Positions 36,290 to 45,558 of a stretch of 64,000 nt of DNA are shown piece after piece. The position numbers were made by a program, and so were the translations under genes. This stretch comes from Oxalobacteraceae bacterium. Its GTDB lineage: Bacteria > Pseudomonadota > Gammaproteobacteria > Burkholderiales > Burkholderiaceae_D. The notes beneath the pieces are model-generated. The model was not told the DNA's origin and did not search any database. It saw nothing but the letters and a program-made list of their open reading frames with translations. Location: assembly GCA_027490725.1 (NCBI GenBank), contig JAIXXN010000037.1:55844-119843 (forward strand), read 5' to 3'. The first letter of the stretch is position 1. Each line of letters begins with the position of its first letter.

Positions 36290-36565
36290 TTAGACTTCGT
36301 GTTCCACGCTCTGTGTGCCATCGCCCACTTTGCTGGCCCAGGCCTGACCGAAGAAGGCTTTCTCGTCCTCGGTCGGAGCATCGTGCCAGAACACGATCAG
36401 GGTACCTTTATGGTCATGCATCTGGCTGACCTTTTCGATGAAGGTCTGCTTGCCAGCCAGGTCGGCCAGCGCTACCACGTAGCCATACACGCGGGTCAGA
36501 CGTTCCAGACGATCCGGTTCGGTGAAACTGTTGGTAGCGGTAAGCGTAGGGTGATCTAGGAACAT
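36290..36565 (-). CDS. Conserved small hypothetical protein
   Basis: 91 residues with no recognised family. It is acidic and soluble, with an alpha/beta pattern (RLERLTRVYGYVVALADLAGKQTFIEKVSQMHDHKGTLIVFWHDAPTEDE). It lies 12 bp upstream of the GGDEF gene on the same strand, so the two are probably cotranscribed. The regular amphipathic pattern and codon use support a real gene. Confidence 0.65.
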   Translation of the reverse strand: MFLDHPTLTATNSFTEPDRLERLTRVYGYVVALADLAGKQTFIEKVSQMHDHKGTLIVFWHDAPTEDEKAFFGQAWASKVGDGTQSVEHEV

Positions 36566-36710
36566 CGTCGTACTCTCCAGTAGTGCCGCCAGAGGGGCTG
36601 GCTTAATCTAACGTCAATGTACATACAATTTTTCCATCTGTAAATGCAATGTCGTCTACACTAGCCCGCATGCGACGATAAATTGTCGCGCCCAACCACC
36701 CTAAACAATC

Positions 36711-37460
36711 TTGAGTTTGCCTACCGATCCGCCGCTGGTACGCACCCGTGGCAATACCCGCACGCTGGAATTTAGCCCCGGCATGATCCAGAGCGAGATG
36801 CGCCTATCGCATCCGGACCAGCTAGTGCTGGCCTATCCGCGCGCCATGATGTGCTTTGTGCTATTCCAGCCACAGCCGCAGCATGTGATCATGGTGGGAC
36901 TCGGTGGTGGCTCGCTGGTCAAGTTCTGCCACCGCCATCTGCCGCACTGCCGCATCACGGTGCTGGAATTGCGCGCCGACGTGATCGCCCTGCGCGAACA
37001 GTTCGCCATTCCGCCCGACGACGCCCGCCTGCGCATTATCGAGGCCGATGCCAGCCACTACCTGCAACACTGCCAAGAGATGGCTGACGTGCTGCTGATT
37101 GATGGTTTTGATGAACTGGGACTGCCGCCGGAACTCGGCAGCAGCAGTTTTTACCGCGCTTGCCGGCGGCTGCTACGTCCCGGTGGCGTGCTGGTCGCGA
37201 ACATCTTCAGCTATGACCCGGCCTACCCGGATCTACGCATGCGCCTGCATGCCGCCTTCGACGGCCAGTTGTGCTGCTTTCACGGCATTGCCGGCAATAA
37301 CCACCTGCTGTTTGCTGTGGCCGGCAGCACGCCGTCGGCGGCGCTGACCATGCAGCGCAAGGTGGCGCGTCACAATGGTCTGCGCTTAGCCTGGCTGAAT
37401 CGCCTGCTGGCGCGCTGGATAGTATGGCGTCTGCAGGCCCGTCCAGCGACACGCGCCTGA
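36711..37460 (+). CDS. Spermidine-synthase-like methyltransferase-fold protein
   Basis: 249 residues with a Rossmann-type nucleotide fold: the motif HVIMVGLGGGSLVKFCHRHLP (SAM-like glycine loop), then [55 protein letters not shown]. This is the spermidine/spermine synthase-like group that often lacks true polyamine synthase activity. The start is a TTG with no clear ribosome binding site, and the next in-frame ATG is at codon 25 (GMIQSEM), so the N-terminus is uncertain. It converges with the thioesterase gene. Confidence 0.8.
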   Translation: MSLPTDPPLVRTRGNTRTLEFSPGMIQSEMRLSHPDQLVLAYPRAMMCFVLFQPQPQHVIMVGLGGGSLVKFCHRHLPHCRITVLELRADVIALREQFAIPPDDARLRIIEADASHYLQHCQEMADVLLIDGFDELGLPPELGSSSFYRACRRLLRPGGVLVANIFSYDPAYPDLRMRLHAAFDGQLCCFHGIAGNNHLLFAVAGSTPSAALTMQRKVARHNGLRLAWLNRLLARWIVWRLQARPATRA

Positions 37461-37529
37461 GGCCCGCTCGCGCCGCCAGCTGCCCGGCATCCGCCCCCGC
37501 TATCTGATAAGCGGCATGCGCCGGTCTGG

Positions 37530-38009
37530 CTATTTCTTGCGGGCGCCGTGCACCATCTGGCGTGCCTGCTTGCGCAGCAGTGCCTGATCCCAGCGTGCTT
37601 TCTGCACCTCGGATTCCGGCACCAGCATTGGCACCTCCACCGGTTTGCGCTGCTCGTCGACGGCCACCATCGTGAAGTAACAGCTATTCGCATGCCGCAC
37701 CAGCCGCTGCTGGATGTTTTCCGTGACCACGCGAATCCCGACTTCCATCGAGGTGCGGCCCGTATAGTTGATCGAGGCGAGGAAGGTCACCAGTTCCCCC
37801 ACATGTATCGGCTGCAGAAACATCACCTGATCCACCGACAGCGTCACCACATAACTGCCCGAATAGCGACTGGCGCAGGCATAGGCCACGCTATCGAGGA
37901 ATTTCAGAATGGTGCCGCCGTGGACATTGCCGGAAAAATTGGCCATATCCGGGGTCATCAGCACCGTCATGGTGAGTTCGTGGGCACTCCAGCTCATAGG
38001 TGTTTCCAT
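37530..38009 (-). CDS. Acyl-CoA thioesterase (hotdog fold)
   Basis: 159-residue YciA/BACH-like acyl-CoA hydrolase. The hotdog signature NFSGNVHGGTILKFLDSVAYACASRYSG and VTLSVDQVMFLQPIHVGELVTFLASINYTGRTSMEVGIRV are clear. The ATG at 38009 has GGAG about 7 bases upstream, while the extension to 38063 is unlikely. It hydrolyses acyl-CoAs in the cytoplasm; chain length is not predictable. Confidence 0.9.
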   Translation of the reverse strand: METPMSWSAHELTMTVLMTPDMANFSGNVHGGTILKFLDSVAYACASRYSGSYVVTLSVDQVMFLQPIHVGELVTFLASINYTGRTSMEVGIRVVTENIQQRLVRHANSCYFTMVAVDEQRKPVEVPMLVPESEVQKARWDQALLRKQARQMVHGARKK

Positions 38010-38149
38010 GCACGGCTCCGTGGTTGTTTGCCCCATCCTAACGGCTAACGGGCGCTTCAGCAATTAGTCGTGCAAAAGTTGATCATGCGATATCAAAAAC
38101 CATGGCAATCACGTATGCTCTGGGCTTCACGCTTTCAGGAGTCCCCCCT

Positions 38150-39463
38150 ATGAAATGGAAAGTTCTGGCCGCCAGCATCATGCTGGGCCTATCCACCGCT
38201 GCCCACGCCGTCAGTGCCGACGCCGTGCAGACCTTCACGCTGGCGAATGGCATGAAGTTCATCGTGCTGGAATCGCACACGATTCCCAACGCGAATATGT
38301 ACACATTCTGGAAAGTCGGCTCGCGCAATGAAGCACCCGGCATCACCGGTCTGTCGCACTTCTTCGAACACATGATGTTCAATGGCTCGAAGAACTTCGG
38401 TCCGAAACAGTTCGACCGCACCATGGAAGCCAAAGGTGGCTCGAATAACGCCTACACCAGCAACGACCTGACCGTGTATCAGGACTGGTTCCCGGCCAGT
38501 TCGCTGGAAACCATCTTCACGCTGGAAAGCGACCGCATCGCCCACCTGAATATCGATCCGAAAATGGTCGCCAGCGAGCGCGGTGTGGTGCTGTCCGAAC
38601 GCAGCACGGGACTGGAAAACTCCAACCTGCGCGCGCTGCACGAAGAAGTCAATGGCGTAGCCTTCCATGCCCACCCGTATTCGTGGTCGGTGATCGGTAA
38701 CGAATCCGACATCAAGGCCTGGACCCAGGAAGATCTGCAGCGCTATTTCACGACCTATTACGCGCCTAACAATGCGGTGGCGGTGATTGTTGGGGACGTC
38801 AAGGCGGACGCCGTAAAAAAACTGGCGACGCGCTACTTCGGCGCAATTCCGGCCCGTCCACTCCCACCGGCGGTGCGCACCGTCGAACCGGAACAAAAAG
38901 GCGAGCGGCGCGTTTTTGTCGCCAAGGAATCGGCGACCTCGGCCAATCTAGTGTTTGCCTATAAGATTCCGGCCGCCAATCACCCGGACTACTATGGCCT
39001 AGAAGTGTTGCAAAGCCTGCTAGCCGAAGGCAAGACGGCGCGCCTGTACCGGGCGCTGGTCGAGCAGCAACTGGCCACTCAGGTCAGCGCCAGCAGCATG
39101 GAAGGGTTTGATCCCGGCCTGCTGTATCTGTCAGCCGTCGCGGCCTCCAGTGTCACCCCGGCCCAGCTGGAAAAAGCCCTGCTGGCTGCCGTCGACGAAC
39201 TGGTACAGCAAGGGGTGAGCGAAGCTGAGTTGCAGAAGGTCAAGAACCAGAAGCTGCTCAACTACTACCGCGCCATGGAAACCATCAACGGCAAAGCCCA
39301 GCAACTGGGCAATTACGAAGTGCTGTTTGGCGACTATAAAAAACTGTTCGATGCACCGGCCGCCTACCAGCGTCTGACGCCGGCCGATATCCAGGCCATC
39401 GCCGCACGCTATCTGAAAAAATCACAACGTACGGTCGGTGTACTGGCCGCCCGGGAGGACTAA
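38150..39463 (+). CDS. M16-family zinc peptidase (catalytic subunit)
   Basis: 437-residue exported pitrilysin-type peptidase with a signal peptide (MKWKVLAASIMLGLSTAAHA). The inverted zinc motif HxxEH is HFFEH with His70, Glu73 and His74, with a distal Glu in ALHEEVNGVAFHAHPYSW. CAGGAG precedes the ATG at 38150. It is followed immediately by a second M16 gene, giving the usual two-subunit periplasmic processing peptidase. Confidence 0.93.
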   Translation: MKWKVLAASIMLGLSTAAHAVSADAVQTFTLANGMKFIVLESHTIPNANMYTFWKVGSRNEAPGITGLSHFFEHMMFNGSKNFGPKQFDRTMEAKGGSNNAYTSNDLTVYQDWFPASSLETIFTLESDRIAHLNIDPKMVASERGVVLSERSTGLENSNLRALHEEVNGVAFHAHPYSWSVIGNESDIKAWTQEDLQRYFTTYYAPNNAVAVIVGDVKADAVKKLATRYFGAIPARPLPPAVRTVEPEQKGERRVFVAKESATSANLVFAYKIPAANHPDYYGLEVLQSLLAEGKTARLYRALVEQQLATQVSASSMEGFDPGLLYLSAVAASSVTPAQLEKALLAAVDELVQQGVSEAELQKVKNQKLLNYYRAMETINGKAQQLGNYEVLFGDYKKLFDAPAAYQRLTPADIQAIAARYLKKSQRTVGVLAARED

Positions 39464-40891
39464 ATGCAGCAATCTACTCCGCGCCCAACGCGCACCATCA
39501 GCCCGCTCTGCTCTGCCCTGCTGGCGACCCTGACGACACTGGGCAGCATAGGCAGCGCCCACGCCGCACAATTCCGTCTGCCCGACTTTGAAACCGTCCG
39601 CCTGCCCAACGGCCTGACCCTGTACCTGATGGAGCGCCATGAAGTGCCGCTGATTTCGGTGCGCGCCGTCATCAAAGCCGGCGCCGTACAGGACGGCAAA
39701 CAAGCGGGCCTGTCGAATCTGACCGGCGACGCCCTGCTGCTGGGTAGCCGCAGCCACAGCAAAGCCGAGATCGATCAGGCCTTCGATTTCCGTGGCGCGC
39801 GTCTGAGTGGCGGCGCTGGTACGGAAACCAGTACCGTGCAGGCCAACTTTGCCCGTCAGGACAGCGCCACCTTGCTGCCACTGCTGGCCGAAATCATCCA
39901 GCAGCCGGGCTTCGATGCCGCCGAACTGGCCAAGCTGCGCAAGCGCAAAGTACAAGGTCTGAAACAGGCCAAGGAAGCGCCACGCAATGTGGTCAATCAG
40001 TACTACCGCGCCATGCTGTTCGGTGCCACGCCCTACGGCCAGCCGGCCGCTGGCACGGTGCAGAGCGTCTCCGCACTGACCGAGCAGGACGTTAGCCAGT
40101 ATTACCAGCACTACTACCGCCCGGACAATGCCGCCATCATCGTAGTGGGCGACTTCGACACAGCCGCGATGCGCGCCCAACTCGGTGAACTGTTCGGCAA
40201 GTGGCAGGCCAGTGGTCCAGCCCTGCCGACCCCGGACTACGGCCGGGTACAGGCCGATCGTGCGCGCGTCTGGCTGGTCAACAAACCCGATGCGATCGAA
40301 ACAACCTTCATGATCGGTGGCCTGGGAATCGCCCGCAACGATCCAGACTACGTGCCCCTGCAAGTTCTCAACACCATCATCGGTGGCCGCTTCACCTCGT
40401 GGCTAAATGACGAACTGCGTGTCAATTCGGGCCTGACCTATGGCGCGCGCAGCGAGTTTGCCACGCTGTCGCAGACCGGCACCTTCGCCATGTCCAGCTT
40501 TACCGCGCTGCCGAAAACGGCAGACGCGCTGGCACTGGCGCATAAGACCTATCAGCGCCTGTGGACACAAGGGATCGACGCGGCCACGCTGGAATCGGCC
40601 AAGGCCTATGTCAAAGGTCAGTTCCCGCCGCGCTACGAAACGGGCGAACAGCTGGCCGGTCTGCTCGGTGAAATGTATGCCGCGCAGGTGGGTCGCGCGC
40701 AGATCGACAACTTCATGCACGATGTCGACAGCCTGACGCCGCAAAAAGCCAAACAGCTGGTGGATACCCACTTCCCGCGTCTGAAGCTGCAAACGGTATT
40801 GATCGGCAAGGCCGAGGCAATCCGCGCCACGGCAGCCAGCTATGGTGAGGTGCGCGAACTGGAAATCAGTGCGGACGGTTTCCAGCCCTGA
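39464..40891 (+). CDS. M16-family peptidase homologue lacking the zinc motif
   Basis: 475 residues, exported (signal peptide ending near AHA). It has the M16 fold throughout (NGLTLYLMERHEVPLISVRAVIKAGAV, GLTYGARSEFATLSQTG), but the position of HxxEH reads LSNLTGDALL, so it cannot bind zinc. It is the regulatory/substrate-binding partner of the preceding peptidase. The ATG follows that gene's TAA directly, and its GGAGGA binding site lies inside the previous gene. Confidence 0.92.
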   Translation: MQQSTPRPTRTISPLCSALLATLTTLGSIGSAHAAQFRLPDFETVRLPNGLTLYLMERHEVPLISVRAVIKAGAVQDGKQAGLSNLTGDALLLGSRSHSKAEIDQAFDFRGARLSGGAGTETSTVQANFARQDSATLLPLLAEIIQQPGFDAAELAKLRKRKVQGLKQAKEAPRNVVNQYYRAMLFGATPYGQPAAGTVQSVSALTEQDVSQYYQHYYRPDNAAIIVVGDFDTAAMRAQLGELFGKWQASGPALPTPDYGRVQADRARVWLVNKPDAIETTFMIGGLGIARNDPDYVPLQVLNTIIGGRFTSWLNDELRVNSGLTYGARSEFATLSQTGTFAMSSFTALPKTADALALAHKTYQRLWTQGIDAATLESAKAYVKGQFPPRYETGEQLAGLLGEMYAAQVGRAQIDNFMHDVDSLTPQKAKQLVDTHFPRLKLQTVLIGKAEAIRATAASYGEVRELEISADGFQP

Positions 40892-40945
40892 GTGCCCATC
40901 CCAGCATGCTCGGACGGTGCGCCGCCCGAGCAGGCGCTGGCACAG

Positions 40946-43900
40946 CTATATGCCGGGCTGGTCGGCAGGATCTAGCTTGAGTAGTAATTCATGCACTTCC
41001 ACCAGTACCGGCGCGCTCGCGTCCAGCACCCGCGCCAGTTGCGCCCAGAACGGTGTACTGGCATCTTCATGCAGTAACAGTTCGGCCGTCTGCGCCAGTG
41101 CCTGCAGGCGCTCGGCACCCACCGTGCCAGCCAGTCCCTTGAGCGTATGCAGGGCCGGCGTGGCCGCCGCCATATCGCCGGCGTTCTGCGCCGCACGCAA
41201 CAGGTCGGCCAGCCGTGGTCCCTCGCTGCAGTAACCGCGCAGGGTCGCGAGATACACCGACTGCATGCCACCGAGTCGCTTGATGGCCGCCTCGTAGCGT
41301 AGCCCCGCTGGCGGCACACCGGCCAGATCCGCCGTGATCACCGCAGGCGTCGCTACCCCCGCGCCCCCCGGTGCTGCCAGCATCAGACTGGCCAATGCCA
41401 CGCTGTGCGGACGGGTATGACTGAGAATCACGGAAATCAGCTGGGCCAGATCGAAAGGCTTGCCTACATGGTCGACCATGCCAGCTGCCAGCGCCGCCTG
41501 TCGGTCGGCGGCCATGGCATTCGCCGTCATCGCCACGATCGGTGGCGCAGCGGCCCCCAGCCACGCCTGGATGGCACTGGTGGCCTGATAGCCATCCATC
41601 TCCGGCATCTGGATATCCATCAGTATCAGGTCGGGTAAGGGCGAGCCATCGGTGACCGCGGCAATCGCCATCGGCCCGGAACTGGCCACCACCACATGCG
41701 CACCGTCGTTACTGAGCAATTCGCTGGCCACCTGCTGATTGGCCGGATTGTCATCAACCAGCAGCAGACGCAAGCCCTGCAGGCGCTGCATGGCCGGCAC
41801 GGCGACCGCTGTCAGCGGCGTACGGCGCCCCATGCGGGCATCGGCCACGGCATCGAACAGCATCGAGGCCGTCACCGGCTTGACCACAAAGCCATCCAGT
41901 ACCGGCGCCAGACTCTGATGGCGCTGCGCCAGCAACTCGCGGTCATGCGCGGTCACCATCACGATCAGCGGCATCTTGCCCGGCGCCGCCAGCTTGCGGA
42001 TGGCACAACTGGTTTCCCAGCCATCGAGCTCCGGCATGCGCCAGTCCACAAACACCACATCATACGAGCGCTGCGCCGCCAGCCGCGCTTCGATAGCCGC
42101 TAAAGCCTGCTGGCCGCTGGCCGCCAGTTCCACTTCCCAGCCAAAGGAACGCGCCATCTCGCTCAATACCAGCCGCGCCACGTGATTGTCATCCACCACC
42201 AGACACTGCATGCCCTGCAACGGTAACGGTAGCGGTCCCGCATCAGCGTGGCGCTGCCCGTCGCCGGGCGCCAGTGCCACTGGCAGTTCGAACTCGAACA
42301 GACTGCCCTGCCCCAGCGCGCTCTCGACCCGTAAAGTGCCGCCCATCAGGCGTACCAGCCGCGGGCTAATGGCCAGACCCAGCCCGGTGCCGCCATAGCG
42401 CCGCGCCGTGGAAGCTTCGCCCTGCGCGAAACCCTCAAAAATATACTGGCACTGTTCCGGTGAAATGCCGATGCCGCTATCGCGGATCGCAAACGCGATG
42501 TTCAGACCGTGCGCCGTACGTCCGGCCAGCCGGGCCGACAGCACCACCTCGCCATGGGTGGTGAATTTAATCGCATTGCCGGCCAGATTGAGCAGAATCT
42601 GCTGCAGCCGCAAGGCATCGGCCTGCACCACTTCGGGCAAGTCCGGATCGATGCGGAACAGCACCTCGATATCCTTATTACCCACATTCGCCGACAGAAT
42701 CACCGCCAGATCGCGCCACAGCTTATCGAGCCGGAACGGATGCGGATCGAGCTCGAACTTGCCCGCCTCGACCTTGGAAAAATCCAGCACATCATTGAGT
42801 AGCCCCAGCAGGGCGCTGGCCGCCGCATGGGCTTTGGCCACATAATCGCACTGACGCTCGCTCATTTCGGTCTGCTGCAGCAGTTGCAACATGCCCAGCA
42901 CAGCGTTCATCGGCGAGCGGATTTCGTGGCTCATATTGGCGACAAAGTCGGATTTGGCGCGACCAGCCTGCACCGCCTCCTCCTTGGCCTGCATCAGCGC
43001 CACGTGGGCCATGCGCGCTTCCGTACAATCGGTGCTACTGCCCACCCAGCCCAGAATCACCCCCGCCTCGTTCTTGCGCGGCAGTGCATGGTTATCGAAA
43101 ATGCGCCATACACCGTCATGGCGGCGCAAACGGCAATCACAACGGAACACGTCCCCCGCGAGGGCGGCCCGCTGCCATTCGGCCAGCACCACCGCGCGGT
43201 CATCCTCATGTAGCACGGGCGCCCAGCTACCCGCCGCGATCATCTGCGCCGCTGGCACGGCACTGAAGCGTTCCCAGTGCTGGCTCATGAAGTCGACCCG
43301 CAGCTGCGGCGTCACGGTCCACACCATTTGCGGCAAGCCTTCGGCCAGCGAGCGCCAGCGCGCTTCCGATGCCTGCAACTGGGTGAGCGACCCCTGCAGG
43401 GCCCGATCAGTGTCCACCAGTCTCAGCAGTGACTGGAAATGGCGCTGCATGGAATACCAGACACTGGCGAGCAGCAGCAACACAATCACCGTTACGCCGC
43501 CCAGAAACAGCGTGGCAATGCGCACCTCGCGGTGCCACGGCTGGAGAAAATCTTCACTGGCCAGCCCCACCAGAATTGCCACCGGATAGCTGCCAACCCG
43601 CTCGATGCTGAGCGCGCGTTCGCGCCCGTCATAGGGACTGATGACGTTGTAGGTCGTGCCGCGCTGCTTGCCTTCCAGAATCGCCTGAGTCTGCGGTGCC
43701 ACTGGGATCGTGGCGCCGAACTGCATGTCGTCGACAAAGGGATAACGGTGCAGCACACGGCGCCGGTTATCCAGCAAGATGATGGAACCGTTGGGGCCGA
43801 CATTTAAGGAAGAAAACAGTTCGGTCAGCCGGTCACTATTCAATAGCGCATACACGGTGCCGCCGAAACTGCCATCGGCTGCCGTCAGCGGATAGGCCAT

Positions 43901-44395
43901 CGGCAACACCCATTCGCCGGTAATGCGCGACTTCACGGGGATCGAGATGATGAGTTCATGTTCAGCCTTGGCGCGCTGGAAGAACTCGCGGATGGTCAGA
44001 TCCTGTGGCCGCGCCAGATCAATCTGTTCACCAAAGATCACCTTGCCGGCCGCATTGGCGCCACGCACCGCCTGGGCATTCGGGATGCGCTCACGCAGTG
44101 TACGCAGATAGGCACTGAATTTTTCGTCGCTGTAGCGATGCTCGATCTGCATGCTGCGGAACTCGACGTCGGCGCGGCGCATCGCCAGATCGACTTCTTC
44201 GAAATGCGACTGCAGGAAGTTTTCCAGCGAAATGGTCAGATTGTGGGCCGTGTCGGCCGCGTTAGCATAGTAACGCTCACGACTTTCCTGCAATACATGC
44301 GCGACAAACAGCACGACCAGCACCAGCATCACAGCCACCGCAGCGACCAGAATGCCGAACAGTTTGCGGAACTTCTGCAGCGTATGTAATTTCAT
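40946..44395 (-). CDS. Large hybrid histidine kinase (Cache-PAS-HisKA-HATPase-REC-REC-Hpt)
   Basis: 1149 residues. TM1 (LVAAVAVMLVLVVLFVAHVL), a periplasmic Cache sensor of about 250 residues and TM2 (FLGGVTVIVLLLLASVWYSM) come first. They are followed by PAS (residues about 345-470), HisKA with the phospho-His near 490 (FVANMSHEIRSPMNAVLGM), HATPase (GTGLGLAIS), REC1 with Asp near 783 (VVFVDWRMPELDG), REC2 with Asp near 925 (LILMDIQMPEMDG) and a C-terminal Hpt with His near 1083 (LHTLKGLAG). It holds a whole phosphorelay in one chain. No separate output regulator is adjacent; the ligand is unknown. Confidence 0.92.
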   Translation of the reverse strand: MKLHTLQKFRKLFGILVAAVAVMLVLVVLFVAHVLQESRERYYANAADTAHNLTISLENFLQSHFEEVDLAMRRADVEFRSMQIEHRYSDEKFSAYLRTLRERIPNAQAVRGANAAGKVIFGEQIDLARPQDLTIREFFQRAKAEHELIISIPVKSRITGEWVLPMAYPLTAADGSFGGTVYALLNSDRLTELFSSLNVGPNGSIILLDNRRRVLHRYPFVDDMQFGATIPVAPQTQAILEGKQRGTTYNVISPYDGRERALSIERVGSYPVAILVGLASEDFLQPWHREVRIATLFLGGVTVIVLLLLASVWYSMQRHFQSLLRLVDTDRALQGSLTQLQASEARWRSLAEGLPQMVWTVTPQLRVDFMSQHWERFSAVPAAQMIAAGSWAPVLHEDDRAVVLAEWQRAALAGDVFRCDCRLRRHDGVWRIFDNHALPRKNEAGVILGWVGSSTDCTEARMAHVALMQAKEEAVQAGRAKSDFVANMSHEIRSPMNAVLGMLQLLQQTEMSERQCDYVAKAHAAASALLGLLNDVLDFSKVEAGKFELDPHPFRLDKLWRDLAVILSANVGNKDIEVLFRIDPDLPEVVQADALRLQQILLNLAGNAIKFTTHGEVVLSARLAGRTAHGLNIAFAIRDSGIGISPEQCQYIFEGFAQGEASTARRYGGTGLGLAISPRLVRLMGGTLRVESALGQGSLFEFELPVALAPGDGQRHADAGPLPLPLQGMQCLVVDDNHVARLVLSEMARSFGWEVELAASGQQALAAIEARLAAQRSYDVVFVDWRMPELDGWETSCAIRKLAAPGKMPLIVMVTAHDRELLAQRHQSLAPVLDGFVVKPVTASMLFDAVADARMGRRTPLTAVAVPAMQRLQGLRLLLVDDNPANQQVASELLSNDGAHVVVASSGPMAIAAVTDGSPLPDLILMDIQMPEMDGYQATSAIQAWLGAAAPPIVAMTANAMAADRQAALAAGMVDHVGKPFDLAQLISVILSHTRPHSVALASLMLAAPGGAGVATPAVITADLAGVPPAGLRYEAAIKRLGGMQSVYLATLRGYCSEGPRLADLLRAAQNAGDMAAATPALHTLKGLAGTVGAERLQALAQTAELLLHEDASTPFWAQLARVLDASAPVLVEVHELLLKLDPADQPGI

Positions 44396-44477
44396 CGTCA
44401 GCAGCGGTGAGGTGGGCGAAAGGTTTTATACCATTACATTACCGTAAATGAACCGCTGCTGGCCTAGCTTTTATGGC

Positions 44478-44858
44478 CTAGATGCCGCGCAGCTCCATGT
44501 CGGCCAACGCTTCGCGGCCTTTATCGCTGAGGCAATAGCCGCCCTCGGGCAGCGCGGTGATATGGGATTTTTTGCCAAGGAACATGGCGACGTCGGCTTC
44601 CAGTACGCTCGCCGGATTGCTGGCCAGCGCGCGCATCGCCAGCACACAGCGGCGCAGGAACAGCACCTGCTCGCCTTTCTCGCTGAGCAGAATGCGACCG
44701 TTTCTTTCGATGGTGAACAGCTTCAGACCCGCCAGACGTTTGGTGTTACGTCCGACGCAGGCGCTCACGCGCTCACCCTTGTTACCGCGTTTGACTTCAC
44801 TCAGGGCGTCGTACTCGTCCTGCGTTAATTTCTCGTTCTTCATTGCCATTTTTTCCAT
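44478..44858 (-). CDS. Small hypothetical protein, winged-helix-like
   Basis: 126 residues, basic-acidic mixed (LTQDEYDALSEVKRGNKGERVSACVGRNTKRLAGLKLFTIERNGRILLSEKGEQVLFLRRCVLAMRAL, then ITALPEGGYCLSDKGREALAD). Two similar LLSEKG / CLSDKG strand-turn elements suggest duplicated winged-helix-like units, but no family is recognised. The start is uncertain among Met1, Met4 and Met6, since no ideal binding site is seen. Confidence 0.6.
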   Translation of the reverse strand: MEKMAMKNEKLTQDEYDALSEVKRGNKGERVSACVGRNTKRLAGLKLFTIERNGRILLSEKGEQVLFLRRCVLAMRALASNPASVLEADVAMFLGKKSHITALPEGGYCLSDKGREALADMELRGI

Positions 44859-44942
44859 AAGAGACAGCTGCGGCCCTCATGGTACGCGCACCGCGCTGTC
44901 ACGGCAAGCTAGAGCCTGCCATGCCAGCACAGCGTCGGGGCT

Positions 44943-45080
44943 TCAGAACGTGCGAATTGCCAGCCAGATCAGACCGACTGTGGCAAACGCCGCGATACAC
45001 AGCAAGGCTTGTGCACGCTTGCTGCTCAGGGCAATGCTGCGACGACCGAGATAGATTTTATTATGTAATGAATTGCCCAT
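44943..45080 (-). CDS. 45-residue single-span membrane protein
   Basis: Too short for standard ORF thresholds. The basic N-terminal half (GNSLHNKIYLGRRSIALSSK) is followed by one hydrophobic helix (about residues 24-41) and ends IRTF. It has an excellent ribosome binding site (GGAGGGG, 3 bases before ATG). A TATAAT lies 38 bp upstream of the start with a Pho-box-like pair before it. Function unknown; topology would be N-in. Confidence 0.65.
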   Translation of the reverse strand: MGNSLHNKIYLGRRSIALSSKRAQALLCIAAFATVGLIWLAIRTF

Positions 45081-45117
45081 GATCCCCTCCGTGAACGAAA
45101 ACCGCTGTCATGACTAA

Positions 45118-45152
45118 ATTATAGAAACAGTTTCATGACCCAAGTGTGACGG
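45118..45152 (-). promoter_or_regulatory. Pho-like promoter of the 45-residue membrane protein gene
   Basis: Read toward the gene: CCGTCAC, ACTT, GGGTCAT, an 11-bp gap, then TATAAT (45118-45123). Each box matches 5 of 7 bases of CTGTCAT. The box-to--10 distance equals that of Pho promoters. Confidence 0.4.
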
Positions 45153-45204
45153 TCAGCACAAAGTTTAAAAAATGTAGCCCTCTGGCAACAAATGTCACGG
45201 ATTC

Positions 45205-45369
45205 TCACGCGCTTCGTGTATGGATAGGCAATGGTCTGGGCCGCGGCTCTTCAATCGGTGGCTGTTCCGGCACCGGCTGGTTGTCCGGTGGCGGGTCATT
45301 ATCGGGCGGGGGTGGCGGCTGATCGGGATCAGGCGTACTGTGGCTGCGCAGCGGCAAGGCATTCAACAT
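45205..45369 (-). CDS. 54-residue proline-rich small protein
   Basis: Short ORF with AGGAG 7-8 bases before its ATG. The composition is extreme: about 40 percent Pro with Asp, Gln and Glu (PDPDQPPPPPDNDPPPDNQPV), ending with a basic tail. No signal peptide or membrane span. Intrinsically disordered if made. The strong binding site and a coding-like codon pattern support it; function unknown. Confidence 0.55.
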   Translation of the reverse strand: MLNALPLRSHSTPDPDQPPPPPDNDPPPDNQPVPEQPPIEEPRPRPLPIHTRSA

Positions 45370-45558
45370 GACAGGCTCTCCTCATACAACTGTGAATGGA
45401 GCACCGAGATGGGGGACCGCGCGCGGGACGACAAGCCCCGAGATGGGCGCGGGCGTGTGCCAGCGCACTTAAACGCCGTCGCCCCGCACCTGCTGATTAT
45501 CGACCGGCCAGCCAAGCAGGCTTTAGAATACAGCCTTCCCCGTACAACAAGGTTAGAC

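Noticed and set aside
45220..45558. N-terminal extension of the SEC-C protein (start 45220)
   Set aside because: The extension is low-complexity and antisense to the proline-rich ORF; ATG 45559 has a binding site and begins the conserved domain.
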